A stretch of 64,000 nucleotides of DNA from Sphingomonadales bacterium UBA2683 (GTDB lineage: Bacteria; Pseudomonadota; Alphaproteobacteria; Sphingomonadales; Sphingomonadaceae): contig DELZ01000001.1 in the NCBI GenBank assembly GCA_002354635.1, forward strand, positions 124,001-188,000, read 5' to 3'. The position numbers were made by a program, and so were the translations under genes. The notes beneath the pieces were generated by a model. The model was not told where the DNA came from. It ran no database searches and saw nothing but the letters and a program-made list of their open reading frames with translations. This document shows, in pieces, positions 40,917 to 50,406 of this stretch (the stretch's first letter is position 1; every line of letters starts with the position of its first letter).

Positions 40917-42665
40917 TCAGGCTTTCGGCGGGAGTCCGGTCCCGAATCTGAGTTCTGCACCGGCAAACATGTCACCACCAGATTTCATTTGTGCCTCCAG
41001 CCGGTCACAATCTCGCTGCCGGAATTCGTCGTCAATCTCGTCGATCAGCCTGTCGTCGATATCGATCGCGAACATCGTTTGCTTGGCAAGGTCGATCGCC
41101 GATTCGAACAGCTCCCGTTTCATGCCGACAATGCCCAGCCCTTTCAGCGCGATCAGCTGCCGCCGGTCGTAGACGCGAACCAGCAGCTTTGTTTCGGGAA
41201 AGGATTGCGCTATCGCGCGAACCTGTTCAGGGCCGAAGTCTGGGTCATCCATACAGAAGACGATAGCATCCGCTTCGGCGGCTCCGGCGCGGCGCAAAAG
41301 ATCGACCCGCGTACCATCACCATAGAATACCTTGGCTCCGAATTGTTCATGGATATCAATTTGGTCCGGCTTGACATCGATCAGGGTCAACGGGATTTTG
41401 GCTCCGATCAGCATCTGCGAAACGGTCTGGCCGAAGCGCCCTTGCCCTACGATGATGACCGAAGCCCGGTCTGCTTCGCCAGGATCATCAAGCTTGGTGG
41501 ATGATTTTCTTGCGCTGTTGCTGAAGCGACGAGCAAGCAGCATCAAAAAGGGTGTGGTCGCCATCGAGATCGTAATGATGGCTCCAAACAGACTGCTAGC
41601 TTCGGGCTCAATCAATAGCGCCTTTTCCGCTTCGGAAAACAGGACAAAACCAAATTCCCCGCCCTGGCTGAGCAACATGCCCATCGCCAGCGCCGAGTTG
41701 GTCTCCATACCGAACAGCTTGCCTAGTCCGAAAATAATCGCAATCTTGACCGTCACCAGCGCAATCGCTGCTCCCACTACAAAATACGGGTTTTCGATTA
41801 CAACATTGATGTCGAGCATCATTCCGACAGCGAGAAAGAAGAAGCCGAGCAGCAACGACCGAAACGGATCAATATCCGCTTCCAGCTCGTGACGATACGG
41901 AGAATTGGCCAGCATGACCCCGGCAATGAAGGCTCCCAAAGCAGGCGAAAGCCCAATGAACTCCATCAGCGCGGCACTGCCGAATACGGCGACAAGCCCT
42001 GCGACGATGAATAGCTCGCGTTCGGCGATTCTGCCGATCACTTTCAGCAACGGCTGCAACAGATATTTGCCAACGGCGATGAGACCACCGATGGCCAGAA
42101 CGGCATATATGGCAGTAAGCCAACCGGACTGCCCGCCAACGTCTTCCGGAGCGCGCGAAAGAGCCGCGATGATGGTCAGCAAGGGGATGATCGACAGATC
42201 CTGAAACAGCAGGATCGAGAAGGCTTTTTCACCGGTTGGCGTATTGATCTTGCCAGAGGATTGCAGCATCGGCAGGACCTGGGCGGTCGAGGACAGCGCC
42301 AGTGGCAGTCCGATGGCAATCGAAGCGGCAAGCGTGAAGTTGGTCGTCGCCATGATCAGCAGGAACAGCGCGATACCGCACAGCACGACCTGACTCAAAC
42401 CAAGCCCAAAGATCGCCTGGCGCAGACGCATCAGTCGCGCGGGCGCGAGTTCCAGCCCGACAATGAACAGCAGCAGGATGATCCCGATTTCGGAAAATTC
42501 GAGAATGGTTTCGGCGTTGCTGATCAACTGGAAACCCTGCGGGCCGATCAATATCCCGGCGATCAGATAGCCGAGCACCGCACCAATGCCGAACCGCCGG
42601 AACACCAGCACCATGACGAGGGCTGCGCCAAGCATCACGAAGCCGCCCAGCAGCAAATCGGCCAT
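40917..42665 (-). CDS. Monovalent cation:proton antiporter-2 (KefB-like) with TrkA-N domain
   Basis: A 582-residue CPA2 transporter: about 12 membrane helices (residues 1-380), including FIVGLELAPARLMRLR and LPLALSSTAQVLPML, then a cytosolic TrkA-N Rossmann domain with IIVGQGRFGQTVSQML and YGDGTRVDLLRRAGA. It moves K+ or Na+ against protons and may be gated by NAD(H) or glutathione adducts. The start at 42665 (MADLLLGGFVMLG) begins directly at the first helix. It is the last gene of radA-cvpA-nifU-like-kef. Confidence 0.92.
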   Translation of the reverse strand: MADLLLGGFVMLGAALVMVLVFRRFGIGAVLGYLIAGILIGPQGFQLISNAETILEFSEIGIILLLFIVGLELAPARLMRLRQAIFGLGLSQVVLCGIALFLLIMATTNFTLAASIAIGLPLALSSTAQVLPMLQSSGKINTPTGEKAFSILLFQDLSIIPLLTIIAALSRAPEDVGGQSGWLTAIYAVLAIGGLIAVGKYLLQPLLKVIGRIAERELFIVAGLVAVFGSAALMEFIGLSPALGAFIAGVMLANSPYRHELEADIDPFRSLLLGFFFLAVGMMLDINVVIENPYFVVGAAIALVTVKIAIIFGLGKLFGMETNSALAMGMLLSQGGEFGFVLFSEAEKALLIEPEASSLFGAIITISMATTPFLMLLARRFSNSARKSSTKLDDPGEADRASVIIVGQGRFGQTVSQMLIGAKIPLTLIDVKPDQIDIHEQFGAKVFYGDGTRVDLLRRAGAAEADAIVFCMDDPDFGPEQVRAIAQSFPETKLLVRVYDRRQLIALKGLGIVGMKRELFESAIDLAKQTMFAIDIDDRLIDEIDDEFRQRDCDRLEAQMKSGGDMFAGAELRFGTGLPPKA

Positions 42666-42686
42666 ATGGGTACCCGTCTCCACCGG

Positions 42687-43127
42687 TCAGGCCGCGTCTT
42701 GGCGGGTGGCGGCGTCTGCAAATGCCGCGATCACCGTATCATAGGGAAGCAATATCGCCGCGTGGCGGCCCTTGTGCTCGCGGGCTGAGGTAAATTTGTC
42801 CATATGCGGCCAATCCCCGGGTGTTTCGACTGTGCCGTCAAGAAATGCCGCGAGACGCGATCTGGTTCTTTCTATCTCCGAGACCGATTTCCCGATGGCT
42901 TGATCGCCCAATATCGCCGCCGAGGCCTGCCCTAGCGCGCAGGCACTGATCTCTAGACCCAAATCTTTCAGCAAACCGCCATCCGCAACAATCACGTCCG
43001 CTGTAACCTTGCTGCCGCATGTCCGGGAGCGCAGCTCTGCCGTGCCGTCGGGATGGTCCAATCTTTGCTGATGCGGGATAGAAACCGCCAACCGCAAAAT
43101 TTCGCGCGTGTAGAGCACGCCGCTCAT
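42687..43127 (-). CDS. NifU-like iron-sulfur cluster scaffold protein
   Basis: A 146-residue protein of the IscU/NifU N-terminal type, as found in alphaproteobacteria (begins LYTREILRLAVSIP). The conserved cysteines are in RSRTCGSKVT and ISACALGQASAA; the third classical cysteine seems missing, so it may be a divergent SufU/NifU relative. It overlaps cvpA by four bases. It is probably involved in Fe-S cluster assembly, with the family clear and the role inferred. Confidence 0.85.
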   Translation of the reverse strand: MSGVLYTREILRLAVSIPHQQRLDHPDGTAELRSRTCGSKVTADVIVADGGLLKDLGLEISACALGQASAAILGDQAIGKSVSEIERTRSRLAAFLDGTVETPGDWPHMDKFTSAREHKGRHAAILLPYDTVIAAFADAATRQDAA

Positions 43128-43648
43128 TCGCCGGTTACCGTTTGATCATCGGCTGATTGTCGCTGTTCCTGAACAAAGTCCACCATGGCTTTTCCGCTTG
43201 CATTCAGAAGTGGGTAAGTACGGGATTCTGCGAGCCACTCCGGTTTCGGTTCTTGCGCACCATAGATGCTATCATAGACCAGAACCACCAATAAATAGAG
43301 CAAGGTTGCACCGATTAGGCCCTTGATCATGCCAAAACCGAAGCCGAGCACGCGATCGATAGGCCCCAGAACGGATTTGCGCGACCGTGCCCCTATCGAC
43401 CGGGCAATCCATCGGCCCAGCGCATAGGTCACGATGACGATTGAAGCAAAAGCCAGAACTGCTGCACCGCTCTCGCTGCCAACGGGATCGATCAACCGGT
43501 CTGCTATTGGCGTATGTAGCGCCCGTACGCCGAGGACGACTAATATCCAGGCCATCAGAGCTAGCGCTTCCTGAACAAACCCACGCAGGAAGCCAAGAAC
43601 CGCAGCACCGCCCATCAAAATGAGCACAAAAATATCCAGACCGGTCAT
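43124..43648 (-). CDS. CvpA family membrane protein
   Basis: A 174-residue protein with four transmembrane segments in the first 130 residues and the CvpA start MTGLDIFVLILMGGAAVLGFLRGFVQEAL. A conserved PIDRVLGFGFGMIKG follows. CvpA was first linked to colicin V secretion; its current role is likely in envelope stability. It starts 9 nt after radA and overlaps the NifU-like gene by ATGA. Confidence 0.9.
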   Translation of the reverse strand: MTGLDIFVLILMGGAAVLGFLRGFVQEALALMAWILVVLGVRALHTPIADRLIDPVGSESGAAVLAFASIVIVTYALGRWIARSIGARSRKSVLGPIDRVLGFGFGMIKGLIGATLLYLLVVLVYDSIYGAQEPKPEWLAESRTYPLLNASGKAMVDFVQEQRQSADDQTVTGE

Positions 43649-43657
43649 GAAGTCTAG

Positions 43658-45022
43658 CTAGTCACGGTCGAGCATATGGTCAACGAGATTGGCGAGTTTG
43701 GCAAATTGGAGCTGTTTCATGGTGCCACCGCTCTTTTCTCCCGAAGCTGGCAGCAGTGCGCTGCTGAATCCGAGCTTTGATGCCTCTTTCAAGCGCAGCG
43801 GTGTGCGGGAAACTGGTCGTATCTCGCCCGAAAGCGCAATTTCCCCAAATATAACCGCATCGCTGGGCATCGGACGTTCGGCATGGGCCGAAATCAGCGC
43901 TGCGGCGACAGCGAGATCAGCGGCAGGATCGGTCAGCCGATAGCCGCCGGCGACGTTGAGATAGACTTCCGCCCCCGAAAAGCTGAGGCCGCAACGGGCT
44001 TCGAGCACCGCCAGAATCATCGCCAGACGGGAACTGTCCCAGCCAACCACCGACCGACGGGGCGTCGCACCGCTCGCCAGTCTTACGGTCAGCGCCTGGA
44101 TTTCGACCAGCACCGGTCTCGTACCTTCCAGCGCCGGAAAGACGGTAGCTCCGGTGACTTCCTCACTACGGTCGGTCAGAAACAGCGCGGACGGGTTGGA
44201 TACTTCCGTGAGGCCCGCCTCCTCCATCGCAAAAACTCCGATTTCGTCGGTACCGCCGAAGCGGTTCTTGATCGCGCGGAGAATACGATATTGATGGCTG
44301 CGCTCGCCCTCGAAGCTCATCACCGTGTCTACCATATGTTCGAGCACGCGCGGACCGGCGATGTTGCCGTCCTTGGTGACATGGCCGACAAGCATCACCA
44401 TCGTGCCATGTTCCTTGGCAAATTTGATAATCTCTTGCGCCGAGGCACGCACCTGGCTGACCGTCCCCGGTGCGCCTTCGATGAGATCGCTGTGCATCGT
44501 CTGAATCGAATCGATCACGACAAAATCCGGTGCATCGCGGCCCAGAGTCGTCAAAATGTCGCGAACCGACGTCGCCGAGGCCAGTTTGACGGGCGCCTTG
44601 CCCAAACCGAGCCGCCGCGCGCGGAGCCGCACCTGATCCGCAGCTTCCTCGCCTGAAATATAGGCCACCGAAAGCCCGGCCTCCGCCAGCCTTGCGGAAA
44701 CCTGCAACAGGAGCGTTGATTTGCCGATCCCCGGGTCGCCGCCCATCAATGTGGCAGAACCCGCGACCAGCCCGCCGCCAACGGCGCGATCAAATTCGGC
44801 TATGCCGGTCTTCCTGCGTTCGGGCAGCGCAATCTCGCTGTCCAGTCCGACCAGACGCACCTCGCGGCCGCCGGTCTGCAAATTATGCTTGGACGCAAAA
44901 ACGGTTTCGCCGGCTTCCTCAAGCAGCGTGTTCCACTCCCCGCAATCGCCGCATTGTCCTTCCCACCGGTGTGCGATCGAGCCACAATTCTGACAGACAT
45001 ATTTTCTTTTGGGTTTGGCCAT
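43658..45022 (-). CDS. radA: DNA repair protein RadA
   Basis: A 454-residue RecA-like DNA repair protein of normal length, which helps process recombination branches. The N-terminal zinc finger is YVCQNCGSIAHRWEGQCGDCGEW; Walker A is GDPGIGKSTLLLQ; the KNRFG motif is in AIKNRFGGTDEIGVF; the C-terminal Lon-like domain has the usual SGEIRPVS. An SOS box (GAAC-N7-GAAC) lies 15-29 nt upstream of the ATG at 45022, so it is probably induced by DNA damage. It is the first gene of radA-cvpA-nifU-like-kef. Confidence 0.96.
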   Translation of the reverse strand: MAKPKRKYVCQNCGSIAHRWEGQCGDCGEWNTLLEEAGETVFASKHNLQTGGREVRLVGLDSEIALPERRKTGIAEFDRAVGGGLVAGSATLMGGDPGIGKSTLLLQVSARLAEAGLSVAYISGEEAADQVRLRARRLGLGKAPVKLASATSVRDILTTLGRDAPDFVVIDSIQTMHSDLIEGAPGTVSQVRASAQEIIKFAKEHGTMVMLVGHVTKDGNIAGPRVLEHMVDTVMSFEGERSHQYRILRAIKNRFGGTDEIGVFAMEEAGLTEVSNPSALFLTDRSEEVTGATVFPALEGTRPVLVEIQALTVRLASGATPRRSVVGWDSSRLAMILAVLEARCGLSFSGAEVYLNVAGGYRLTDPAADLAVAAALISAHAERPMPSDAVIFGEIALSGEIRPVSRTPLRLKEASKLGFSSALLPASGEKSGGTMKQLQFAKLANLVDHMLDRD

Positions 45023-45036
45023 GGTTTTATTTAACA

Positions 45037-45051
45037 GAACAAATACAGAAC
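45037..45051 (-). promoter_or_regulatory. LexA (SOS) box upstream of radA
   Basis: GAACAAATACAGAAC is an exact match to the alphaproteobacterial LexA consensus GAAC-N7-GAAC (GTTC-N7-GTTC on the other strand). It sits 15 nt before the radA ATG, where bound LexA would block transcription. It may also control the downstream cvpA operon. Confidence 0.7.
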
Positions 45052-45315
45052 GCCAGAAATTTAAACAGGGTCACACGGGTCACTCCCCGCGCGAAAAAAT
45101 GAATCCGGGTTGAAACGGCTCGTTCTGAGACAACTTCACCATCATGTGGATTGGAAGTACGGCCGGGTCATGGCTTCGGTTTAGCAGAGTGCCGCTGATG
45201 GAGGAAAGCGGGTTTTCGGATACAGACGTGCAAAGCGCCCACAACATGATGTTTCACGATCGACATTCCCTCATTCACGCTTGCACCCTCCCCGCCATCC
45301 TGTAGTTTAACGGGC
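45052..45315. other. Intergenic region between radA and the patatin gene
   Basis: About 264 nt with no gene. Apart from the LexA box at its edge I see no clear terminator or RNA. A promoter for the patatin gene must lie here, but none stands out. Confidence 0.5.
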
Positions 45316-47667
45316 ATGCGGCAGAAAGAACTCAGACTGGCCTTGATCTGCTATGGCGGTGTTAGTCTGGCCATCTACATGCACGGCATTACCAAGGAAA
45401 TCTGGAAACTGGCGCAAGCCAGCCGGGATTTTCATGATGGCACGCGGATCGACCAGTGCAGTCGCGGTATCTACTATGACATATTAGAATGGCTGGAACG
45501 GGAAACCGGAACCCGTTTGCGAGTGCTGCCAGATATTATTGCCGGTGCCAGCGCCGGCGGGATCAACGGCATATTTCTGGCTCAGGCGATTCTTTCGGGC
45601 CAGTCGCTGGACCCGCTGACTGACCTGTGGCTCGAGACCGCTGATGTCGACAAATTGCTTGATCCCGATGCGCGGCCGCTGTCACGCTTTTCCAAATTCT
45701 GGGCCGAACCGATTGCCTGGATGGCGCTGGGCCGCAAGGGTGGTGCGGTCGAACAGACGGTCTCGAAGGAAGCCCGCGAAGAGGTCAAGATGAAGTTGTC
45801 GCGGTTCGTCCGCGCCCGCTGGTTTGCACCCCCCTTTGGCGGCAAGGTGTTCAGTGGCCTGATATGGGATGCGCTTGCAGCTGTCCGCGCGACCGAACGC
45901 GGACCACGTCTGCTGCCGCCGGGCCAGCCGCTCGACCTGTTTGTGACGGTGACTGATTTCGTCGGTCACCCCGAAAAGCTGCAGCTGCACAGCCCTCCGG
46001 AAGCGCTGGAGATGGAGCATCGGATAACGATCGGTTTTTCGACAAAGGGCAAAAGAGACGACGCGATTGCCGATCCGGCGGCGCTGACCTTTGCCGGTCG
46101 CGCAACCGCCAGTTTTCCGGGAGCCTTCCCGCCGTTCACCGTCAGGGAACTGGACGAACTCCTTGTCGACCGCGACTATGTCTGGGAGGGACGATCGGCC
46201 TTTCTCAAGCGCATTTTGCCCGGTCAATTTAGCGCCGGCACAGCCGAAGATACGGTATTGATCGATGGTTCGGTGCTTGCCAATGCGCCCTTTGCCCAGG
46301 CCATAGAAGCACTGAAAAACCGGCCGGCGAAGCGGCAAGTCGACCGGCGCTTTGTCTATATCGACCCCCGACCCGATCTTGACGTGGCGAAAAGCGACAA
46401 GGCAATGCAGCGGCTGCAGGCGGCGCAGGAGGCAGAAGACGAAGCGCTGCCCGGTTTTTTCTCGACGATTTTCGGCGCCATTTCGAACATTCCCCGCGAA
46501 CAGCCGATCCGCGACAGCCTCAATGCTATCGCCGGGCGCTCCAACCGGATCACCCAGATGCGGTTGATCACCGAAAATCTGCGTGGAGAAGTCGAGCAGC
46601 ATGTCGAAAGCCTGTTCGGACGGACCTTTTTCCTTGATCGCCCCACGGCGGCGCGGGTCGCAGCTTGGCGGCGCAAATCCCGCGACAAGGCGGCCAAGCT
46701 CTCCGGCTTTTCGTACAGCGCTTACGGTCATCTCAGACTGGCGACCGTGATCGAGGATATTGCAAATACAGTGCGGCGGGCGAAGGCCGATCCCAATGCG
46801 CACGATCACCCGGAATTGCGCAATGCCCTGTGGGCCGAGATACGCCGACTAGATCTCGACAATATCGGAAAGAAGAGTGGCGGGCCAACCAAGCAGGCTG
46901 CAGAATTTTTCAGGCAGCATGATCTGGGATTTCGAGTGCGACGCCTGCGGTTCCTCGCCCGGCAGCTGGCCGAAGATCTCGATGGTGCCGATCCGGCGGA
47001 CTATGCGCTGCTGGAGGGAATGCACGACGTCGTCTATGATTGTCTGTCGCTCTATATCGAGCGCGAGACGATCGATTATCTCGGCGAAGATTTCGTTGCC
47101 CTTGCCGAAAGGGCCAATGCGCAACCGGGTGCTGTGCTAGACGCGTTGGCAAAGGCCCGCGACCTGACGACGGCAGACGCGATTGTCGATGCCAGACTGG
47201 CGGCCGCGCTGGCGGTTGTACCGAAGGCGGAGAAGCGGTCGATGCTGCTCGCCTTTCTCGGCTTTCCCTTTTACGACATTGCCACTCTGCCGCTGCTGCA
47301 AGGCGAAGGGCTGGATGAATTTGACCCGATCAAGGTCGACCGCATCTCTCCCGAAGATGCCAAGACCATTCGCAAGGGCGGGGTCGCGGCGACGCTGAAA
47401 GGCATTGAATTCAACAATTTCGGCGCCTTTTTCAGCCGCAGCTATCGCGAGAATGACTATCTGTGGGGCCGTCTGCACGGTGCCGACCGGATGATCGATA
47501 TCATCTTCTCCACCTTGCCGGAATCCAAGCGCCCCAACAATGCCATCGTGCTCGGGTTCAAGAAGACCATCTTCCGCGAGATCATAGACGAGGAGGCCCC
47601 ACGGCTCACCCGGATCGCGCCACTGATCGCCTCACTGCGCGAGGAAATCGAGGCTACAACGCTCTAG
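45316..47667 (+). CDS. Patatin-like phospholipase (DUF3376 type)
   Basis: A 783-residue protein of the TIGR03607-type patatin-related family. The oxyanion hole is LICYGGVSLAIYMHG near residue 15, the catalytic Ser is in the GXSXG box GASAGGING near residue 80, and the Asp of the dyad is in LIDGSVLANAPF near 320. The long C-terminal part (about 380-780) is mainly helical and corresponds to DUF3376. It should hydrolyse lipid acyl esters; the substrate is unknown. Its stop codon abuts the stop of the convergent lactamase-fold gene, with no intervening base. Confidence 0.9.
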   Translation: MRQKELRLALICYGGVSLAIYMHGITKEIWKLAQASRDFHDGTRIDQCSRGIYYDILEWLERETGTRLRVLPDIIAGASAGGINGIFLAQAILSGQSLDPLTDLWLETADVDKLLDPDARPLSRFSKFWAEPIAWMALGRKGGAVEQTVSKEAREEVKMKLSRFVRARWFAPPFGGKVFSGLIWDALAAVRATERGPRLLPPGQPLDLFVTVTDFVGHPEKLQLHSPPEALEMEHRITIGFSTKGKRDDAIADPAALTFAGRATASFPGAFPPFTVRELDELLVDRDYVWEGRSAFLKRILPGQFSAGTAEDTVLIDGSVLANAPFAQAIEALKNRPAKRQVDRRFVYIDPRPDLDVAKSDKAMQRLQAAQEAEDEALPGFFSTIFGAISNIPREQPIRDSLNAIAGRSNRITQMRLITENLRGEVEQHVESLFGRTFFLDRPTAARVAAWRRKSRDKAAKLSGFSYSAYGHLRLATVIEDIANTVRRAKADPNAHDHPELRNALWAEIRRLDLDNIGKKSGGPTKQAAEFFRQHDLGFRVRRLRFLARQLAEDLDGADPADYALLEGMHDVVYDCLSLYIERETIDYLGEDFVALAERANAQPGAVLDALAKARDLTTADAIVDARLAAALAVVPKAEKRSMLLAFLGFPFYDIATLPLLQGEGLDEFDPIKVDRISPEDAKTIRKGGVAATLKGIEFNNFGAFFSRSYRENDYLWGRLHGADRMIDIIFSTLPESKRPNNAIVLGFKKTIFREIIDEEAPRLTRIAPLIASLREEIEATTL

Positions 47668-48603
47668 CTAGTGCGCGTGATCCTCGGCGTGCGCCGGTTT
47701 CTGCAGACTTTTATAAACCGCCTCGACAAAGGCATCGCCCTTGATGAAGGCATCCGGATTGACGTCCCATTGCGCGGCCGGCTTCATCGCCTGCACTGCT
47801 TCGAGTGACTTGCCTTCGCCCTGCGCCTTTTCCACCGCTGCGATAACCGTCTGCACCATATCGCGATAGGCGGTCAAATCTGCCTTGTTCGCCATCGGTC
47901 CGTGGCCGGGGATAATTTTTGTATCGTCATCCACCATGGTCAACACCTTGTCTGCCGCAGCGAGGATGCCGCGCGCATTGCCGCCGCTGCTCAGATCGAT
48001 GAAGGGCAAGGTGACCTTATTGAAGAACAGGTCACCCATATGCACGACATTGGCGTTCTTCCAGAACACGACGCTGTCGCCGTCAGTATGGGCATGTTTC
48101 ATATGCTGGACCCAAACCTCGTCGCCGTTCAGATGCAACTTGATGCCATCATGATAGGTGATCACCGGCAGGGCTTCCGGCGCGGCGGGCGGGACTCTGT
48201 CGGTCCCCTTGACCAGCCGCTCGCGGACGTGGTCATGCGCCATGATCAGTGCTCCGGCCCGGCCGAGATTCTCGTTGCCGCCGGTGTGATCCCAATGCCA
48301 GTGGGTATTGATCAGATATTTGACCGGCTCCGCACCGAGATTCTTCACCGCAGTCTGGATCTTGCCGGTCAGCGGAGCAAACTGGTCGTCGATCAGGACC
48401 GTGCCGTCGGGACCATAAGAAACACCGATATTGCCGCCGGCACCGAACAATACAGCAATGCCGTCAGCCAGAGGTTCAGCCTTGATCTCTACCTTGGCAA
48501 ACCGGTCGCTTTCCTGCGCATTGCTCTCGCTACAGGCGGACAGAACCAGCGGCGAGGCCGCAAGAAGAAGGGCCGCGAAGGTTCGGGATATCGGTTTTTG
48601 CAT
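47668..48603 (-). CDS. Metallo-beta-lactamase-fold lipoprotein
   Basis: A 311-residue precursor. The lipobox is VLSAC (Cys24), then SNAQESDRF and the MBL domain with the zinc motif NTHWHWDHTGGNE (HxHxDH), a further His in MKHAHTDGDS and GHGPMANK. It is a periplasmic or membrane-bound hydrolase, such as a lactonase or beta-lactamase-like enzyme; the substrate is unknown. AGGAGA lies 9 nt before the ATG at 48603. The protein ends in a His-rich tail (AHAEDHAH). Confidence 0.93.
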   Translation of the reverse strand: MQKPISRTFAALLLAASPLVLSACSESNAQESDRFAKVEIKAEPLADGIAVLFGAGGNIGVSYGPDGTVLIDDQFAPLTGKIQTAVKNLGAEPVKYLINTHWHWDHTGGNENLGRAGALIMAHDHVRERLVKGTDRVPPAAPEALPVITYHDGIKLHLNGDEVWVQHMKHAHTDGDSVVFWKNANVVHMGDLFFNKVTLPFIDLSSGGNARGILAAADKVLTMVDDDTKIIPGHGPMANKADLTAYRDMVQTVIAAVEKAQGEGKSLEAVQAMKPAAQWDVNPDAFIKGDAFVEAVYKSLQKPAHAEDHAH

Positions 48604-48698
48604 GGAAATGGTCTCCTGAATTTTTATCATCGGGCCAACCCTGTTAGCCGGTTACCGTCGGTACAGGTTTTCGGTCTACCATCGAAAACCGGTTGCCG

Positions 48699-49304
48699 CT
48701 ATCCCTTCGCAAAAAACATCAAGTTGACCAGCCGGCCATCCTGGGGCGTCTTGCCGAAGGCCTGACCGCTGTTGTGGAACATCCAGGGACTGAACAGGAT
48801 CAGCCGGTTGAAGCGCATCGGCACGGTCATCACCTTGGTCCATTTCGCCGGATGGTTGGTATCCTTGTTCACCACATCCTCGATCAGCGCGTTGATGTCG
48901 TTGTAGCCGGCTTGCTGAATCGACAGCATATCGGTTGGCACGCGCTCGAGGCCGGTGCGCTTATGGCGGAAAAACTCGGTGCCACCCTTGCAGTGCTCGG
49001 GCAGCGAGAGATAGAGAATACCGGAATAGAAGGCCGGATCGATATGGACGCCGCTGCGGCCCTTGTCGCCTTTCAGGGTGATCCGGCAATGGAGATGGCT
49101 GGTATTCGGTGCCGCCTTGACCGGCGCGTTGATGATGCCGGCGATGCGCTCGTCCAGTCCCTGGATTTCGAGCGGCTTGGTGGAAATATGGCCGGGATAA
49201 TTGCCATGCTTGTTGCCGGGATCATAGTCGAGCGCCAGCGCCGCATTGCGCGCGGCCAAGGGGTCGGCAATGAAATCGTCGAGCACGAGCAGCGATGGCA
49301 GCAT
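48699..49304 (-). CDS. DUF6445-like protein (2-oxoglutarate oxygenase fold)
   Basis: A 201-residue protein with the DUF6445-like start LPSLLVLDDFIADPLAARNAAL. The segment GVHIDPAFYSGILYLS supplies the HxD metal site and a later His (SPWMFHNSG) fits the third ligand of a Fe(II)/2-oxoglutarate oxygenase-like fold. Its substrate is unknown; in sphingomonads such genes often sit near tryptophan halogenases or TonB receptors, but none is next to it here. An ATG at 49304 without a strong ribosome site is the only sensible start. Confidence 0.85.
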   Translation of the reverse strand: MLPSLLVLDDFIADPLAARNAALALDYDPGNKHGNYPGHISTKPLEIQGLDERIAGIINAPVKAAPNTSHLHCRITLKGDKGRSGVHIDPAFYSGILYLSLPEHCKGGTEFFRHKRTGLERVPTDMLSIQQAGYNDINALIEDVVNKDTNHPAKWTKVMTVPMRFNRLILFSPWMFHNSGQAFGKTPQDGRLVNLMFFAKG

Positions 49305-49577
49305 CAGTAGAATCGCCTCGAGTTCCGCCCCGCATCGTCCAGGAAAAACATCTGGTTCCTGATAGACTTTACAATCTTTACAGGGTTAAGAAAAAGAATC
49401 CCTGATTCCGTGCTGATGTCCAAAAACCTAGCCAACCAATTGGCAAGGCTGATAAAATTGAAGCGGGGTCGGGCAACAGTCATGGCGCAGCCCTATCACG
49501 AATGAGTGGCTGTAGGACATGTTTTTCTTGATGCCGTTCCTCACGATCCTTGACCGGCCGCGCCGGGCAGGATGATT

Positions 49578-50117
49578 TCAATCTGCCGTCTTCTGCCCCG
49601 CGAAACCCCCTTCGACGATCGCGCCGACCCGGCTCATGAACTCCATGCCATTGGCAATTTCCTTGTCGGTCAGCTCGTCGGAGATAAGCTCGATGAACGC
49701 CTCGGTCCGTTTCATCATGTCATTCACCGTCGACTGACCTTTTTTCGTCAGCCGGATGATTTTTTCGCGAGCAGAAGCCTTGCTCTCGCGGATAGAAATG
49801 AGATTGAGATCCTTGTCCGCCATCGCGCGCAGGACCTTGGAGATCGCCGGGCTGCCCAGTTCATACCATTCGCCGATCAGCCGTTCGATGGTCTTCCGGT
49901 GGATCGTGTGACCGCCCTCGCCCTTGGAATGGATGATCCACAGGATCACGGTCTGGTGCCGGGTCAGATGGGGGCCGCTCAGATGTTTCTCGACCGCCAT
50001 GCCGACCGAATAATGGAACGGATAGAATAGCTTCAGAAAATTTTGCGGAGCGGTTTCCCGCTTGATCGGATAATCGATTCCGAAATCGGATTGCTGCGTC
50101 ACTCGAAACTCCATCAT
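49578..50117 (-). CDS. MarR family transcriptional regulator
   Basis: A 179-residue winged-helix regulator. It has HLTRHQTVILWIIHSKGEGG, the winged helix ERLIGEWYELGSPAISKVLRAMADKDLNLISI and LTKKGQSTVNDM, then a helix for dimerisation. MarR proteins usually repress divergent genes and let go on binding a small aromatic ligand. It lies divergent from the P450 gene, whose promoter carries a dyad operator, so it probably controls that cluster. The start could be 50117 or a TTG at 50177. Confidence 0.88.
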   Translation of the reverse strand: MMEFRVTQQSDFGIDYPIKRETAPQNFLKLFYPFHYSVGMAVEKHLSGPHLTRHQTVILWIIHSKGEGGHTIHRKTIERLIGEWYELGSPAISKVLRAMADKDLNLISIRESKASAREKIIRLTKKGQSTVNDMMKRTEAFIELISDELTDKEIANGMEFMSRVGAIVEGGFAGQKTAD

Positions 50118-50323
50118 GGGGCCAATCGCCCGCCTTGTTCGTCCCGCTAGATGAACGAATTTGGAGCGAGAGTCCAATCATCTGACCATCAAATTGCCGC
50201 ATCAGCCGGAAGACTTTGGATTTTCCAGCCATCGCGACAGTCGGAAGGCAGCGACCAATTATTCCAATAATATCTTTAAAATCAATATGTTCTATTCACA
50301 TCTTTTTGTCCTTTTCAGATCGG

Positions 50324-50353
50324 TTGACAAATATAATTTCCAATCTCTATTAT
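50324..50353 (+). promoter_or_regulatory. Sigma70-like promoter for the P450 operon
   Basis: A perfect TTGACA (50324-50329), an 18-nt spacer and TATTAT (50348-50353) form a strong promoter in an AT-rich divergent region. The start would be near 50360, about 47 nt before the P450 ATG. Confidence 0.7.
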
Positions 50354-50373
50354 GTCCTATGGACACTATGTCC
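50353..50373. promoter_or_regulatory. Dyad operator overlapping the P450 promoter
   Basis: Three alternating half-sites, TGTCC, GGACA and TGTCC, spaced by 3 nt each, form two overlapping inverted repeats. They cover the end of the -10 box and the predicted start of transcription, a position suited to a repressor. The MarR gene next door is the obvious candidate binder. This is inference from position and symmetry. Confidence 0.55.
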
Positions 50374-50406
50374 CTACGACATATAAATGACAAGGATTGA
50401 GGATAG

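Noticed and set aside
45682..46809. Minus-strand frame opposite the patatin gene
   Set aside because: Antisense to a gene with clear GXSXG and Asp motifs.
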